A stretch of DNA of 46,439 bases from Gammaproteobacteria bacterium (GTDB lineage: Bacteria; Pseudomonadota; Gammaproteobacteria; Pseudomonadales; Cellvibrionaceae). The position numbers and the translations under genes were made by a program. The notes under the pieces were generated by a model. That model was not told the origin of the DNA and made no database searches. It saw only the letters and a list, made by a program, of their open reading frames with translations. The stretch covers positions 1 through 46,439 of the forward strand of contig SYDJ01000054.1 in NCBI GenBank assembly GCA_005801205.1, read 5' to 3'. This document shows, piece after piece, positions 1 to 8,004 of the stretch; position 1 is the stretch's first letter, and each line of letters starts with the position of its first letter.

Positions 1-2
1 CG

Positions 3-983
3 CTGCGTGAAGACTTACTCATAGAAATTAACAAAATGGCAGCGCAAGGCCGTTTTGATTATTTGGTGATTGAATCAACCGGCATATCAGAGCCATTGCC
101 AGTAGCCGAAACTTTTACTTTTGAAGATGAAGAAGGCCGAAGCCTTTCTCAGGTCGCGCGCTTAGACACCATGGTCACCGTTGTGGATGGTGCCAACTTT
201 CTGGACGACTATTACGAGGCCTATTCATTGCAAGAAACCGGTGAATCGCTTGGCGAAGACGATGAACGTAATGTGGCCGATTTACTGATTGACCAAATCG
301 AATTCTGTGATGTGTTGTTAATTAGCAAAACCGATTTAATCAGCGCAGAAAAATTGCAAGAACTCAAAGCGGTACTCAGAAAATTAAATGCAACCGCTGA
401 AATAATTCCCATGGCAAAAGGCAATGTCCCGCTCGATAAAGTATTGAATACGGGGAAATTCAATTTCGAAAAAGCCCAACAGGCACCCGGTTGGCTAAAA
501 GAATTGCGCGGCGAGCATACACCCGAAACAGAAGAATACGGCATCAGCAGTTTTGTCTATCGCGCACGTAAACCCTTTCACCCACAAAAAATCCATGATT
601 TTTTTGCCAGTCCTGAAATGAGTGGGAAGTTGTTGCGGTCAAAAGGTTTTTTCTGGCTTGCGAGTCGCCCTCAATATGCAGGTCAATGGAGTCAAGCCGG
701 TGGCATAGCGCAACACGGTGCCGCAGGCATGTTTTGGAAAGCTGTGCCTAAAGACAGGTGGCCTGACGATAAAGAACAAGTTGAATACATTATGGAAAAA
801 TGGGTGGAGCCGTTTGGCGATATGCGTCAGGAATTAGTATTTATTGGGCGTAATATGCATCAAGAAAAATTCATTGCCGAGTTAGATGCCTGCTTGTTGA
901 CTGATGAAGAAATGCTTAAAGGGCAAGATTATTGGAAGGCGTTGGCCGATCCATTTCCAAGTTGGTACTCAGAAGAGGCTTAA
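3..983 (+). CDS. COG0523/CobW-family zinc-associated GTPase (5' truncated)
   Basis: C-terminal part of a G3E-family P-loop GTPase of the CobW/ZigA/YciC type, a likely zinc metallochaperone. The frame is open to the window edge (LREDLL precedes the ATG at 36), so the gene begins outside and the listed Met is internal. Walker A therefore lies upstream. Visible are the switch/Walker B-like segment VIESTGISEP, the base-recognition motif SKTD, and a C-terminal CobW_C region with SFVYRARKPFHP. Family members are often induced by zinc starvation under Zur, and a Zur-type regulator lies about 4 kb downstream. The next gene starts 7 bp after the stop, so the two are probably co-transcribed. The family is secure. 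The metal is inferred from the neighbours. Confidence 0.9.
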   Translation: MREDLLIEINKMAAQGRFDYLVIESTGISEPLPVAETFTFEDEEGRSLSQVARLDTMVTVVDGANFLDDYYEAYSLQETGESLGEDDERNVADLLIDQIEFCDVLLISKTDLISAEKLQELKAVLRKLNATAEIIPMAKGNVPLDKVLNTGKFNFEKAQQAPGWLKELRGEHTPETEEYGISSFVYRARKPFHPQKIHDFFASPEMSGKLLRSKGFFWLASRPQYAGQWSQAGGIAQHGAAGMFWKAVPKDRWPDDKEQVEYIMEKWVEPFGDMRQELVFIGRNMHQEKFIAELDACLLTDEEMLKGQDYWKALADPFPSWYSEEA

Positions 984-990
984 TAATAAA

Positions 991-1608
991 ATGTCAAACC
1001 TTATGATCTTTGTGCTGTGCGTTGCGCTATGTACAGCATGCAGTAAATCATCGGAACCAGAGGCTATTTTAGCAACGCCGTCATCTCTTGTGACTGTTAA
1101 AATTCCTGAGGTGGAGCACGAGCACAAAGAGCATGATGATAAATCAGCGCACCGTGAAGTAGGTGCGCATGTGCATGGTGCAGCTTCAATGAGTGTTGTA
1201 TTAGAAAATACGCAATTGAATATCACCATGAGTATTCCTGGGATGGATGCGGTTGGGTTTGAGCATCCTGCTACAAGTGCTGATGAACAAGCTGCGCTGA
1301 ATCAAACATTGCGTCACCTACAAAATCCCGATGCTTTATTCCCATTACCAAAAAGCGCCGAATGTCAGTTAGTTAATGGTGTTGTAGAGACAGCCTTGTT
1401 GGATAAAAAAGCGAGCGTGGGTGCGCATGCAGATATGGATATAGATTACCAATGGACATGTAAGCATCCTGAATATTTGAAGCAATTATCTGTACAACTA
1501 TTTTCTTACATTGTGCATTTGCAAAAAATTCAAGCTAGTTGGATTTCACAGAATAAACAAGGGGCAGCCGAATTGACCAAGGAAAACACAGAGCTATCTT
1601 TTGAGTAG
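991..1608 (+). CDS. zrgA: DUF2796 zinc-binding lipoprotein, ZrgA-like
   Basis: About 205 residues. The ORF track extends it upstream to 904, but that part overlaps the GTPase. The ATG at 991 gives a clean lipoprotein-type signal (hydrophobic run ending CTAC). After the signal comes a His/Asp-rich metal-binding stretch (VEHEHKEHDDKSAH), then the DUF2796 signature AHVHGAASMSVVLE and GMDAVGFEHP. In Vibrio, DUF2796 protein ZrgA is the periplasmic zinc-binding part of an ABC-type zinc uptake system. The ABC genes and the Zur-type gene nearby support the same role here. The lipobox -3 position is Cys rather than the usual Leu, so lipidation is likely but not certain. The gene symbol is assigned by homology only. 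Confidence 0.82.
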   Translation: MSNLMIFVLCVALCTACSKSSEPEAILATPSSLVTVKIPEVEHEHKEHDDKSAHREVGAHVHGAASMSVVLENTQLNITMSIPGMDAVGFEHPATSADEQAALNQTLRHLQNPDALFPLPKSAECQLVNGVVETALLDKKASVGAHADMDIDYQWTCKHPEYLKQLSVQLFSYIVHLQKIQASWISQNKQGAAELTKENTELSFE

Positions 1609-1619
1609 ATCATGGGATC

Positions 1620-2264
1620 TTAGTGCTCTGTATATTCTGTAACCCTTTCGGCATCCAAACTATAAGCAGATACACCATTTTCTTTAGTTGTTGTTTCCGC
1701 TTTTAGTATCCCTGTTACCCAATATGGATTGTATATGTCGCTAATATTTATCCCTTGTGGAATGCGAGCATAAATAATTTGGTTGGGTGGTGGAGGCGGA
1801 ACATGAATGCAGGCTCCATAATAAGGAACTAAAAAGAAAGCGGTAGTTATCTTTTGTTCGTTAAACTCAAGTGGAACAATGTAGCCTGCTAGTTTTATTT
1901 TAATGTAGTTAAATTCATGACGAATAGTGTAGGAGCGAATTAGCGCTTTTAACGGACTTTTAACAGGCTTTTTCGCTTCAGCTATTGCGTCAGTTAAGGT
2001 TTTTTCAAAGCGGCTATTGTTAGTGCTTTGAGGTAAATGATGTTCGATGGGTGGCTCAATAGGGGGTTCAGCTTTGGGTGGGTTAGCCGTTGTAGACTCA
2101 GCGAAAGTTAAATCCTCGTTGGGCATTAGGTCAACCCATTCGATAGTGCGTGGTTCTGTGTTGTTGGTGTGAATTAAAGGTTTGGTGCTCTTTTCAGATA
2201 ATTGAATTACGAAAAAATAGAGGGGCACCATGGCAGCCAATCCCAACAAATATTTTTTCGTCAT
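1620..2264 (-). CDS. DUF3299 protein, copy 1
   Basis: 214 residues with an N-terminal hydrophobic segment (LLGLAAMVPLYFFVI) that may be a signal anchor. A variable Pro/Thr-rich linker follows. The conserved DUF3299 core is FNYIKIKLAGYIVPLEF, then FFLVPYYGACIHVPPPPPNQ, with a YNPYWVTG motif near the end. The core includes a conserved Cys-x-His that could bind metal. The gene converges on zrgA with only 11 bp between stops. The biochemical function is unknown. DUF3299 genes are often found beside ZrgA-type zinc transport genes, which fits this setting. It is a tandem paralogue of the next gene. Confidence 0.85.
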   Translation of the reverse strand: MTKKYLLGLAAMVPLYFFVIQLSEKSTKPLIHTNNTEPRTIEWVDLMPNEDLTFAESTTANPPKAEPPIEPPIEHHLPQSTNNSRFEKTLTDAIAEAKKPVKSPLKALIRSYTIRHEFNYIKIKLAGYIVPLEFNEQKITTAFFLVPYYGACIHVPPPPPNQIIYARIPQGINISDIYNPYWVTGILKAETTTKENGVSAYSLDAERVTEYTEH

Positions 2265-2305
2265 TACAGTAACTCATTTATGGCCTTTGCAGACAGAAGA
2301 GTTTT

Positions 2306-2968
2306 TTATTCTTCTATGTACGGTGCAACAGTTTCAGCATCTAGGCTATAAGCAGAAGCACCATTTTCTTTTTCGGTTGTTTCAATCCGTAAAGATCCGG
2401 TTACCCAAAACGGGTTGTAAATTTCAGTGATTTTTATACCGTTTGGAATACGTACATAAATGATTTGGTTGGGCGGTGGAGGCGGAACATGAATGCACGC
2501 ACCGAAGTATGGCACCAAGAATAAACTAGTAACAATATTTTTATCCTTGTAATCAAGTGGTACAACATAGCCCGCGATTTTAATTTTTTTGTTGTTAAAT
2601 TCAGGCCGCACTTCATAAGAATTAAGTACATCTTTATAGGTGCGTTTTTTTGGGTTGTTTGTTGATGATGCTCTAGAGCTTACAGTATTTTCAAATTTGC
2701 TGGTTGAGTTTCTGGGGCGTAAGGAAGTATTTTTAGTCGCTTTGTCTTGTGCGAGTTCTTGCTTGCTTAGTGTGTCGTGATCAATAGGTGTCATTGATTC
2801 CAGAAGCTTCAAATCTTCTTCTGGCATCAAGTCCGTCCATTCAATAATGTGCGGTGCAATGCTTTTATTGCTGAGCAGGGTCGGTGTTATATTTTCCTTC
2901 GCAAAGACATGGCTGTTTGACAACATTAATGCAATGATGAGTATTGAAACAGTAATGTATTTTTTCAC
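2306..2968 (-). CDS. DUF3299 protein, copy 2
   Basis: 220 residues. It has a typical cleavable signal peptide (MKKYITVSILIIALMLSNSHVFA), unlike the anchor-like N-terminus of its paralogue. The same blocks follow in the same order: IEWTDLMPEEDL, a variable middle, FNNKKIKIAGYVVPLDY, FLVPYFGACIHVPPPPPNQ, YNPFWVTG and NGASAYSLDAE. Copies 1 and 2 are close in the core and diverged in the linker, which indicates an older tandem duplication. It is probably transcribed with copy 1 (41 bp apart). It diverges from the ABC ATPase across a 38-bp gap that must hold promoters for both directions. The function is unknown, perhaps periplasmic zinc handling. Confidence 0.85.
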   Translation of the reverse strand: MKKYITVSILIIALMLSNSHVFAKENITPTLLSNKSIAPHIIEWTDLMPEEDLKLLESMTPIDHDTLSKQELAQDKATKNTSLRPRNSTSKFENTVSSRASSTNNPKKRTYKDVLNSYEVRPEFNNKKIKIAGYVVPLDYKDKNIVTSLFLVPYFGACIHVPPPPPNQIIYVRIPNGIKITEIYNPFWVTGSLRIETTEKENGASAYSLDAETVAPYIEE

Positions 2969-3006
2969 GAATTGTTATTCCACATTCTTTAAGTGTCTGA
3001 TTCATT

Positions 3007-3708
3007 ATGGAACAAAGTAAAAACGCTTTGCCAGCAATATTACTGAAAAATGTAAAATTTGGTTGGGATGATAAGCCTTTGTTGAATATTGGCGATTTTC
3101 GCGTTGAGCGAGGCGAGCATTTATTTTTATATGGGGCATCTGGTTCGGGGAAGACAAGTTTATTGAACCTTTTGGTGGGTATTAATATTCCCCAGCAAGG
3201 TGATGTGCAGATATTGGGTCAATCGCTTACAGGTTTATCGCAACGGCAACGCGATAAATTTCGTGCTCAGCACATGGGCATTATTTTTCAACAATTTAAT
3301 CTCATCACCTATCTTAGTGTGTTGGATAATTTGTTATTGCGCGCCGAATTTGCTATTCAAAATAAACATAATGCAAAACAGCAAGCAATAGGGCTTTTAA
3401 GCTCTTTAGGTTTGAGCGAGCTGCTGCATCAAAAAGCGCAACATTTAAGTGTTGGACAGCAGCAACGTGTTGCCATAGCGAGAGCACTGATTAATTCACC
3501 TGACATTATTATTGCCGATGAGCCTACCTCTGCGCTGGATAGCGATAATCGCGATGCTTTTATCGAGTTGTTGTTTGCCAGTGCTCGGGCTGTCAACGCC
3601 ACTGTTGTATTTGTTAGCCACGATAAAACCTTGAGCCGCTTTTTTTCGCGCTCTCTCGACATGAGAATATTAGCAGCCGAACACATTCAGGAGCCTGCAC
3701 AATGTTGA
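3007..3708 (+). CDS. ABC transporter ATP-binding protein (LolD/MacB-like), putative zinc system
   Basis: 233-residue ABC ATPase of the MacB/LolD/FtsE subgroup. Walker A is GASGSGKTS near residue 42, the Q-loop is IFQQFNL, the signature is LSVGQQQR near 145, and Walker B with D-loop is IIADEPTSALD near 168, followed by the switch His in VSHD. All catalytic motifs are intact. The stop overlaps the start of the permease gene by 7 bp, so the two are translationally coupled. ATPases of this subgroup usually pair with FtsX-type permeases and act on envelope substrates rather than importing free ions. In ZrgABC-like loci they are nevertheless tied to zinc. The role is inferred from context. Confidence 0.88.
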   Translation: MEQSKNALPAILLKNVKFGWDDKPLLNIGDFRVERGEHLFLYGASGSGKTSLLNLLVGINIPQQGDVQILGQSLTGLSQRQRDKFRAQHMGIIFQQFNLITYLSVLDNLLLRAEFAIQNKHNAKQQAIGLLSSLGLSELLHQKAQHLSVGQQQRVAIARALINSPDIIIADEPTSALDSDNRDAFIELLFASARAVNATVVFVSHDKTLSRFFSRSLDMRILAAEHIQEPAQC

Positions 3709-4955
3709 TAAAATTAGCGGGGTTGAGCTTGTGGAATAGACGCATCACTCTATTGCTAACACTGGTATCACTCACGATAAGTATTGCACTGGTGCTCGGG
3801 ATTGATCATTTACGAAATCAAGCAAAAGAAAGCTTTAGTAAAACATTATCAGGTACAGATTTAATTGTGGGTGCGCGCTCAGGTACGGTTAATTTATTAC
3901 TCTATTCTGTTTTTCGTATCGGAAACGCAACCAATAATATTACCTGGCAAAGTTATCAAGAACTAGAAAAGCATTCGGCGGTAGATTGGGTCATACCCAT
4001 TTCGTTGGGTGATTCACATCATGGTTATCGTGTACTCGGTACCAATGAGGCCTATTTCGCTCACTATCAATTTGGACAAAAGCAACATCTAGCCTTTGCA
4101 GAAGGAAAGATTTTTGAAGGCGTTTATGATGTTGTGTTAGGTGCAGAGGTTGCACAAAAATTAGGTTATACCTTGGGAGATAAAATAATTGTTGCTCATG
4201 GCAGCGGTGATATCACCTTGTCAAAACATGATGACAAGCCCTTTACGGTGAGTGGAATTTTACAGCCTACTGGAACTCCCGTTGATCGAACGGTTCATCT
4301 CAGTTTAGCCGCTATAGAAGCTATACATTTGGGTTGGCAAAGTGGAGTGCAATCAAACCAAAAGATCAGCGCCGAAGAAGCTATTAAGCAAGATTTAACA
4401 CCCACAGCCATTACAGCCATTTTCGTTGGCTTGAAATCACGCAGCACGACTTTTGCGGTGCAGCAGCAAATCAATGAATACGCGGATGAACCCTTGCAAG
4501 CAATTTTGCCCGGTGTTGCCTTAACCGAATTATGGCAAATGTTAGCGATGGTGGAGAATTTATTAGCCGTTATATCAGTGCTGGTCCTCGTGGCTGCACT
4601 TCTGGGAATGACGACTAGCCTGCTGGCGGCAATGAATGAACGTCAACATGAAATTGCTATTTTACGTTCACTGGGTGCTAGTGCTCGCTATTTATTTATG
4701 TTGATCGAGTTAGAGGTGCTACTTGTTGTGAGCAGTGCATTAATTTTCGGCGCGGCAGTTTTATCTCTCGTTTTGGTTGCCGCGCATGGCTATTTAGCGC
4801 AGAAATTTGGGCTGTTTGTTTCTATAAATCCCTTCCATTCCTATACATTTTTAGGTGCAGGCTTAGTTATTTTGTTGGCCTTATTGTTGGGAGCATTGCC
4901 CGCATTTGTTGCCTATAAACGCGCATTAAACAAGGGTCTTACTCAAGCGACTTAA
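3702..4955 (+). CDS. FtsX/MacB-type ABC transporter permease
   Basis: 417 residues. An N-terminal membrane segment (about 15-36) is followed by a roughly 230-residue periplasmic MacB-core domain. Three membrane segments lie near 275-300, 325-355 and 370-400, giving the usual four-helix FtsX topology. Typical blocks are SGTDLIVGARSG after TM1 and ERQHEIAILRSLGAS at the coupling helix. It overlaps the ATPase gene by 7 bp and ends 15 bp before the Zur-type gene, so ATPase, permease and regulator are probably one operon. Its job in zinc handling is inferred from the locus. Confidence 0.88.
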   Translation: MLIKLAGLSLWNRRITLLLTLVSLTISIALVLGIDHLRNQAKESFSKTLSGTDLIVGARSGTVNLLLYSVFRIGNATNNITWQSYQELEKHSAVDWVIPISLGDSHHGYRVLGTNEAYFAHYQFGQKQHLAFAEGKIFEGVYDVVLGAEVAQKLGYTLGDKIIVAHGSGDITLSKHDDKPFTVSGILQPTGTPVDRTVHLSLAAIEAIHLGWQSGVQSNQKISAEEAIKQDLTPTAITAIFVGLKSRSTTFAVQQQINEYADEPLQAILPGVALTELWQMLAMVENLLAVISVLVLVAALLGMTTSLLAAMNERQHEIAILRSLGASARYLFMLIELEVLLVVSSALIFGAAVLSLVLVAAHGYLAQKFGLFVSINPFHSYTFLGAGLVILLALLLGALPAFVAYKRALNKGLTQAT

Positions 4956-4970
4956 GGTTGAACTCGAGAA

Positions 4971-5453
4971 ATGGAAATAAACGCTACAACTTTCAATCAC
5001 CATAATCATACCCATTGCATTCAGTCTGCGATGGATACTGCTCGGAGTATTTGTCTTCAGCGAGGAGTCAGATTAACCGAGTCTCGCGCACAGGTGCTTG
5101 AGTTAATCTGGCAAAGTCATCGTCCTATTGGGGCTTACACTATTTTAGAAATGGTGTCAGCAGTATCGGCTAAGCGAGTGGCTCCACCTACAGTCTATCG
5201 CGCCCTAGACTTTTTATTAGAGCAGGGATTTATCCATCAAATTAAAAGCCTTAATGCGTTTTTGGGTTGCCCAACACCGCATCTCCCACATAATCAGCAA
5301 AGCTATTTCTTGATTTGCAAACACTGCGGTAATGCTATGGAGTTTTGTGATGCTCAGATTTCGAAGCAGCTTCGGAAGTTGGCAGATAAAGCCGGTTTTA
5401 CTGTTAAGGCTGAGTCGCTTGAAATTAGTGGGATATGTTCTGGGTGTATGTAG
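4971..5453 (+). CDS. zur: Fur-family regulator, Zur-like zinc uptake regulator
   Basis: 160 residues. The winged-helix domain includes RLTESRAQVLELIW and PPTVYRALDFLLEQGFIHQI (recognition helix region). The dimerisation domain has two CxxC-type pairs, CKHCG and CSGC, which form the structural Zn site. The pattern, and the short poorly conserved HNHTH N-terminus, fits Zur better than Fur. Expected role: a repressor of zinc-uptake and zinc-sparing genes when zinc is plentiful. It is the last gene of the ABC operon. I could not pick out a convincing Zur box by eye in the short intergenic gaps. Confidence 0.85.
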   Translation: MEINATTFNHHNHTHCIQSAMDTARSICLQRGVRLTESRAQVLELIWQSHRPIGAYTILEMVSAVSAKRVAPPTVYRALDFLLEQGFIHQIKSLNAFLGCPTPHLPHNQQSYFLICKHCGNAMEFCDAQISKQLRKLADKAGFTVKAESLEISGICSGCM

Positions 5454-5456
5454 CCC

Positions 5457-6056
5457 TCATACTTCAGTTTGTTCTGCCATTTCCAATGCATCATCGACTT
5501 CAATACCTAAATAGCGCACGGTACTTTCAATTTTAGTGTGGCCGAGCAACAGCTGAATAGCCCGAATATTTTTCGTGCGGCGATAGATCAAAGTGACCTT
5601 GGTTCTGCGCATAGAATGTGTACCATAATTTGCAGGATCGAGGTCTATTTCAGTGACCCAGTGCCTTACTATGCGTGCGTATTGCCGAGTGGTAATGTGC
5701 GGTGACTTATGGATACGGCTGGGAAATATGAAATCTGATAGCGTAATGCCCGCCAGCTTTATCCAATCGCTGAGCGAACTCCGTGTTTGCTCAGTAATTT
5801 CAAACTGAACAGGACGATGTGTTTTTTGTTGCATAACCAGCGCACGCGCTGAAATGCGTCCGCCATGCGAAATATCCGTGAGGCGTAGTTTTACGAGATC
5901 ACAACCGCGCAGTTTGCTATCAATTGCTAGATTAAAAAGCGCAAGTTCTCGTATGCGCTTTGCGAGCTGTAACCTGACCCGAATAGCCCAAATGTCTTTA
6001 ATTTTTGAGCGGGAGCTTTTGACCGATCAACTTTCCTTTATTTCAGGGTTCGGCAT
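5457..6056 (-). pseudogene. small tyrosine recombinase/integrase with disrupted N-terminus
   Basis: The ORF track shows 125 residues, but the same frame is open upstream to about 6026 without an ATG (IKDIWAIRVRLQLAKR, DSKLRGCDLVKLRL). The whole tyrosine-recombinase catalytic core is present: the first Arg in KLRGCDL, THSMRRT (H-x-x-R), LGHTKIEST (His) and the Tyr in VRYLG. Before it, the likely N-terminus is spread over frames. MPNPEIKES begins at 6056 and meets TGA, KLIGQKLPLK continues in another frame, and IKDIW returns to the first. That suggests two compensating indels, one in an AAAAA run. It belongs to a short (about 200 aa) integrase family common in proteobacteria. It may be a decayed gene or may use a non-ATG start. 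Confidence 0.75.
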
Positions 6057-6378
6057 GTGAAATTAATGTTGTAGTGTTCATTTCCAGATCCTCCTGAGGG
6101 ATCTGTATAGCGTGATCCTAATAGGTGTGGGAAGATACAAGAATTAGCAAAGCTGACAGTCTGCTTTGGAATGAGAAGTAGGATTCATAGAAAAAACTGA
6201 CCGTCCGGTTATGGCCGAAAGGTGTGGTTAGATGCTGATAGCTAAAATTAGCTTAGCAAACCGTTGCTTAATTAGTACAAGGAGAAGGTGCACCATCAAT
6301 ATTAGAAATCTCGATGAAAACCTTAGAAAACAGCACCACTAGGAAATCAAATCCACAAAATACCTACAGGGATCTACA
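6057..6378. other. 322-bp stretch without a clear gene
   Basis: Lies between the integrase remnant and the LprI-like gene. It contains a 7-bp inverted repeat around 6085-6105 (CAGATCC/GGATCTG) and a 14-bp perfect palindrome at 6240-6253 (AGCTAA-AA-TTAGCT). A 22-codon leader-type ORF at its 3' end runs into the next gene (6314-6382). It may hold the integrase promoter and the promoter of the downstream gene. No RNA gene was recognised. Confidence 0.5.
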
Positions 6379-6382
6379 ATGA
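6314..6382 (+). CDS. possible 22-codon leader ORF overlapping the next start
   Basis: The ATG at 6314 opens a 22-residue frame (MKTLENSTTRKSNPQNTYRD...). Its TGA overlaps the ATG at 6379 in an ATGA arrangement, the classic geometry for translational coupling. There is no strong ribosome binding site before it, and the composition is not distinctive. It may be chance. Confidence 0.25.
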   Translation: MKTLENSTTRKSNPQNTYRDLQ

Positions 6383-7872
6383 AAGTAACGAAATTTTTGA
6401 CGCGGGCAGCAATTCTGTGCTCTGAAAACTGTTTCTCCGCAAGCTTCGATTGCAGTAAAGCGGATACCGCTATTGAAAAAATGATCTGCTCCAACGCTAA
6501 GGTAAGCGCTCTGGATTCCGAGCTGGACAAAAAATTCGATGCTGCAACCTTTAATGAAAAAATAAGAACAGAAATAGTTAAAGATCAAATCATCTGGTTG
6601 ATGAAGACGAGGGAGAAATGTGAGGACATAAAATGCCTTGAAGAAATATATCGGAAGAGAATTGATTATATTGAATCGCAGGCATCACAGAATCCCGCTG
6701 AGGAAGAGTTCCTTTTAAGCACTTATGCGGGCGAGCCGGAGGCAAGCCTTGGTACGGACGCTGAAGTTGTGCTCGTTTCCGGATATGAGCCAGAAGGCGA
6801 CAGCGCTACTATTAATGTTGATAGACCTGGCTCAAATGTAATTCTCGTTTTGTCATCCTACGAATCCATTCTCTGGAAAGTACATGTAACCCCGACAACC
6901 AAAATAAACGCCATTTTGGTAGGTGGATACAAAACACAGCAAGTGTCATCCAATATAAAAGTGCCGCTATTCACTGTGAAAATTCCATACGCGTATGAAG
7001 AAGACAATATAAATTTCAAGAAAATACTGATAGAGATAAATCGACTGTTAGCTATTAACCATGTAGATTATTTTAACGGAAACTATAGAGTTCCCCAGAG
7101 TGTAAGTGTTCAAACCATCAATAAAAGTAATAGAAATAAATTGAGTTTGGATTGGCCAGCTACCGCCAAACCTATAAAGAATTTTTCTTTTCAACTGTTA
7201 GATGTGAATAACCAGCCTGTTGAATGGACACTAACCGGGCCGAAGGTTTCTACAAAAAACACCTACGTACAGCGAGGCACAGTGGTATCACCCAAAGATG
7301 GCTCTATCTATAAACTGCGGAGCGGGAAGATCGAAAAATTTAACCAAACTGGCACCAAGTTGAGCACATCGGTGCCACCGGAAAGCTTGCCTAGAATTTC
7401 TTGGGATACAGATATTACTTACGATACGAAAAGGAACTTGCTCTCACTCATAACTCTGGGGGGAGAGGGATATCTTTATCGATATCATCCCGGGAAAAAT
7501 GTGTGGCTAGACGCTCACTCAGCTCAGAACAATGACATCAACTCCATTTTTTATGATAAAAAATTAGACCGTTATATGGGCTGGGCTGGAGGGCTAGTTG
7601 TTTTCAATGGAGATGGAGATTACTTGTATAGCAAACCAATTACCGAAAAGCTTGAAGGTTACGGCACGCTGTATGATCGAAACAATGGTGCTGCTGCCCC
7701 TTTAAAAATTATTGCTAGTGGAGATGCGATTGCATTAATTGCTTTTTCGAGCGGCAATGTTACACATATCTGGAACTACGACGTAGCATCAGATAAGGCA
7801 GCGCTTACCTACAAAGCCTCCTTGGCTTATGACGACGAATCAAATAGCCGGCCTCACTCCGTCAGATGGTAA
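6379..7872 (+). CDS. LprI-like N-terminal domain protein with large uncharacterised C-terminus
   Basis: 497 residues. Residues about 22-105 resemble the Cys-rich LprI/DUF1311 domain (SFDCSKADTAIEKMICS, then CEDIKCLEEIYRKRI). This domain occurs in periplasmic lysozyme-inhibitor-like proteins. Such proteins are usually 100-150 aa. Here about 390 further residues follow with no family I recognise. Their second half has short hydrophobic beta-rich units (GGEGYLYRYHPGKNVW, YMGWAGGLVVFNGDGDYLY) that look like blades of a beta-propeller. The signal peptide is weak and contains Cys and Asn, so the N-terminus may be imperfect. AGGGA at 6368-6372 is a plausible ribosome binding site for the ATG at 6379. 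It stands alone between an integrase remnant and cysQ. Confidence 0.65.
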   Translation: MKVTKFLTRAAILCSENCFSASFDCSKADTAIEKMICSNAKVSALDSELDKKFDAATFNEKIRTEIVKDQIIWLMKTREKCEDIKCLEEIYRKRIDYIESQASQNPAEEEFLLSTYAGEPEASLGTDAEVVLVSGYEPEGDSATINVDRPGSNVILVLSSYESILWKVHVTPTTKINAILVGGYKTQQVSSNIKVPLFTVKIPYAYEEDNINFKKILIEINRLLAINHVDYFNGNYRVPQSVSVQTINKSNRNKLSLDWPATAKPIKNFSFQLLDVNNQPVEWTLTGPKVSTKNTYVQRGTVVSPKDGSIYKLRSGKIEKFNQTGTKLSTSVPPESLPRISWDTDITYDTKRNLLSLITLGGEGYLYRYHPGKNVWLDAHSAQNNDINSIFYDKKLDRYMGWAGGLVVFNGDGDYLYSKPITEKLEGYGTLYDRNNGAAAPLKIIASGDAIALIAFSSGNVTHIWNYDVASDKAALTYKASLAYDDESNSRPHSVRW

Positions 7873-8004
7873 GCGCAAACCTCATAAGCCAATGTCCGGC
7901 ATTGGCCGAAGATGTCTAAACTAAAGATTTTCATCTGAAATTTTGGCAATAATTTTATGCATGTGCATTATGAGCCCGTTTTGACCCATGAAATACAAAT
8001 CACT

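Noticed and set aside
904-990. Upstream extension of the DUF2796 ORF
   Set aside because: It overlaps the GTPase gene in another frame, and the ATG at 991 gives a proper lipoprotein signal.
5854-6060. 68-aa + strand ORF
   Set aside because: It is the antisense shadow of the N-terminal part of the integrase, whose family blocks read on the minus strand.
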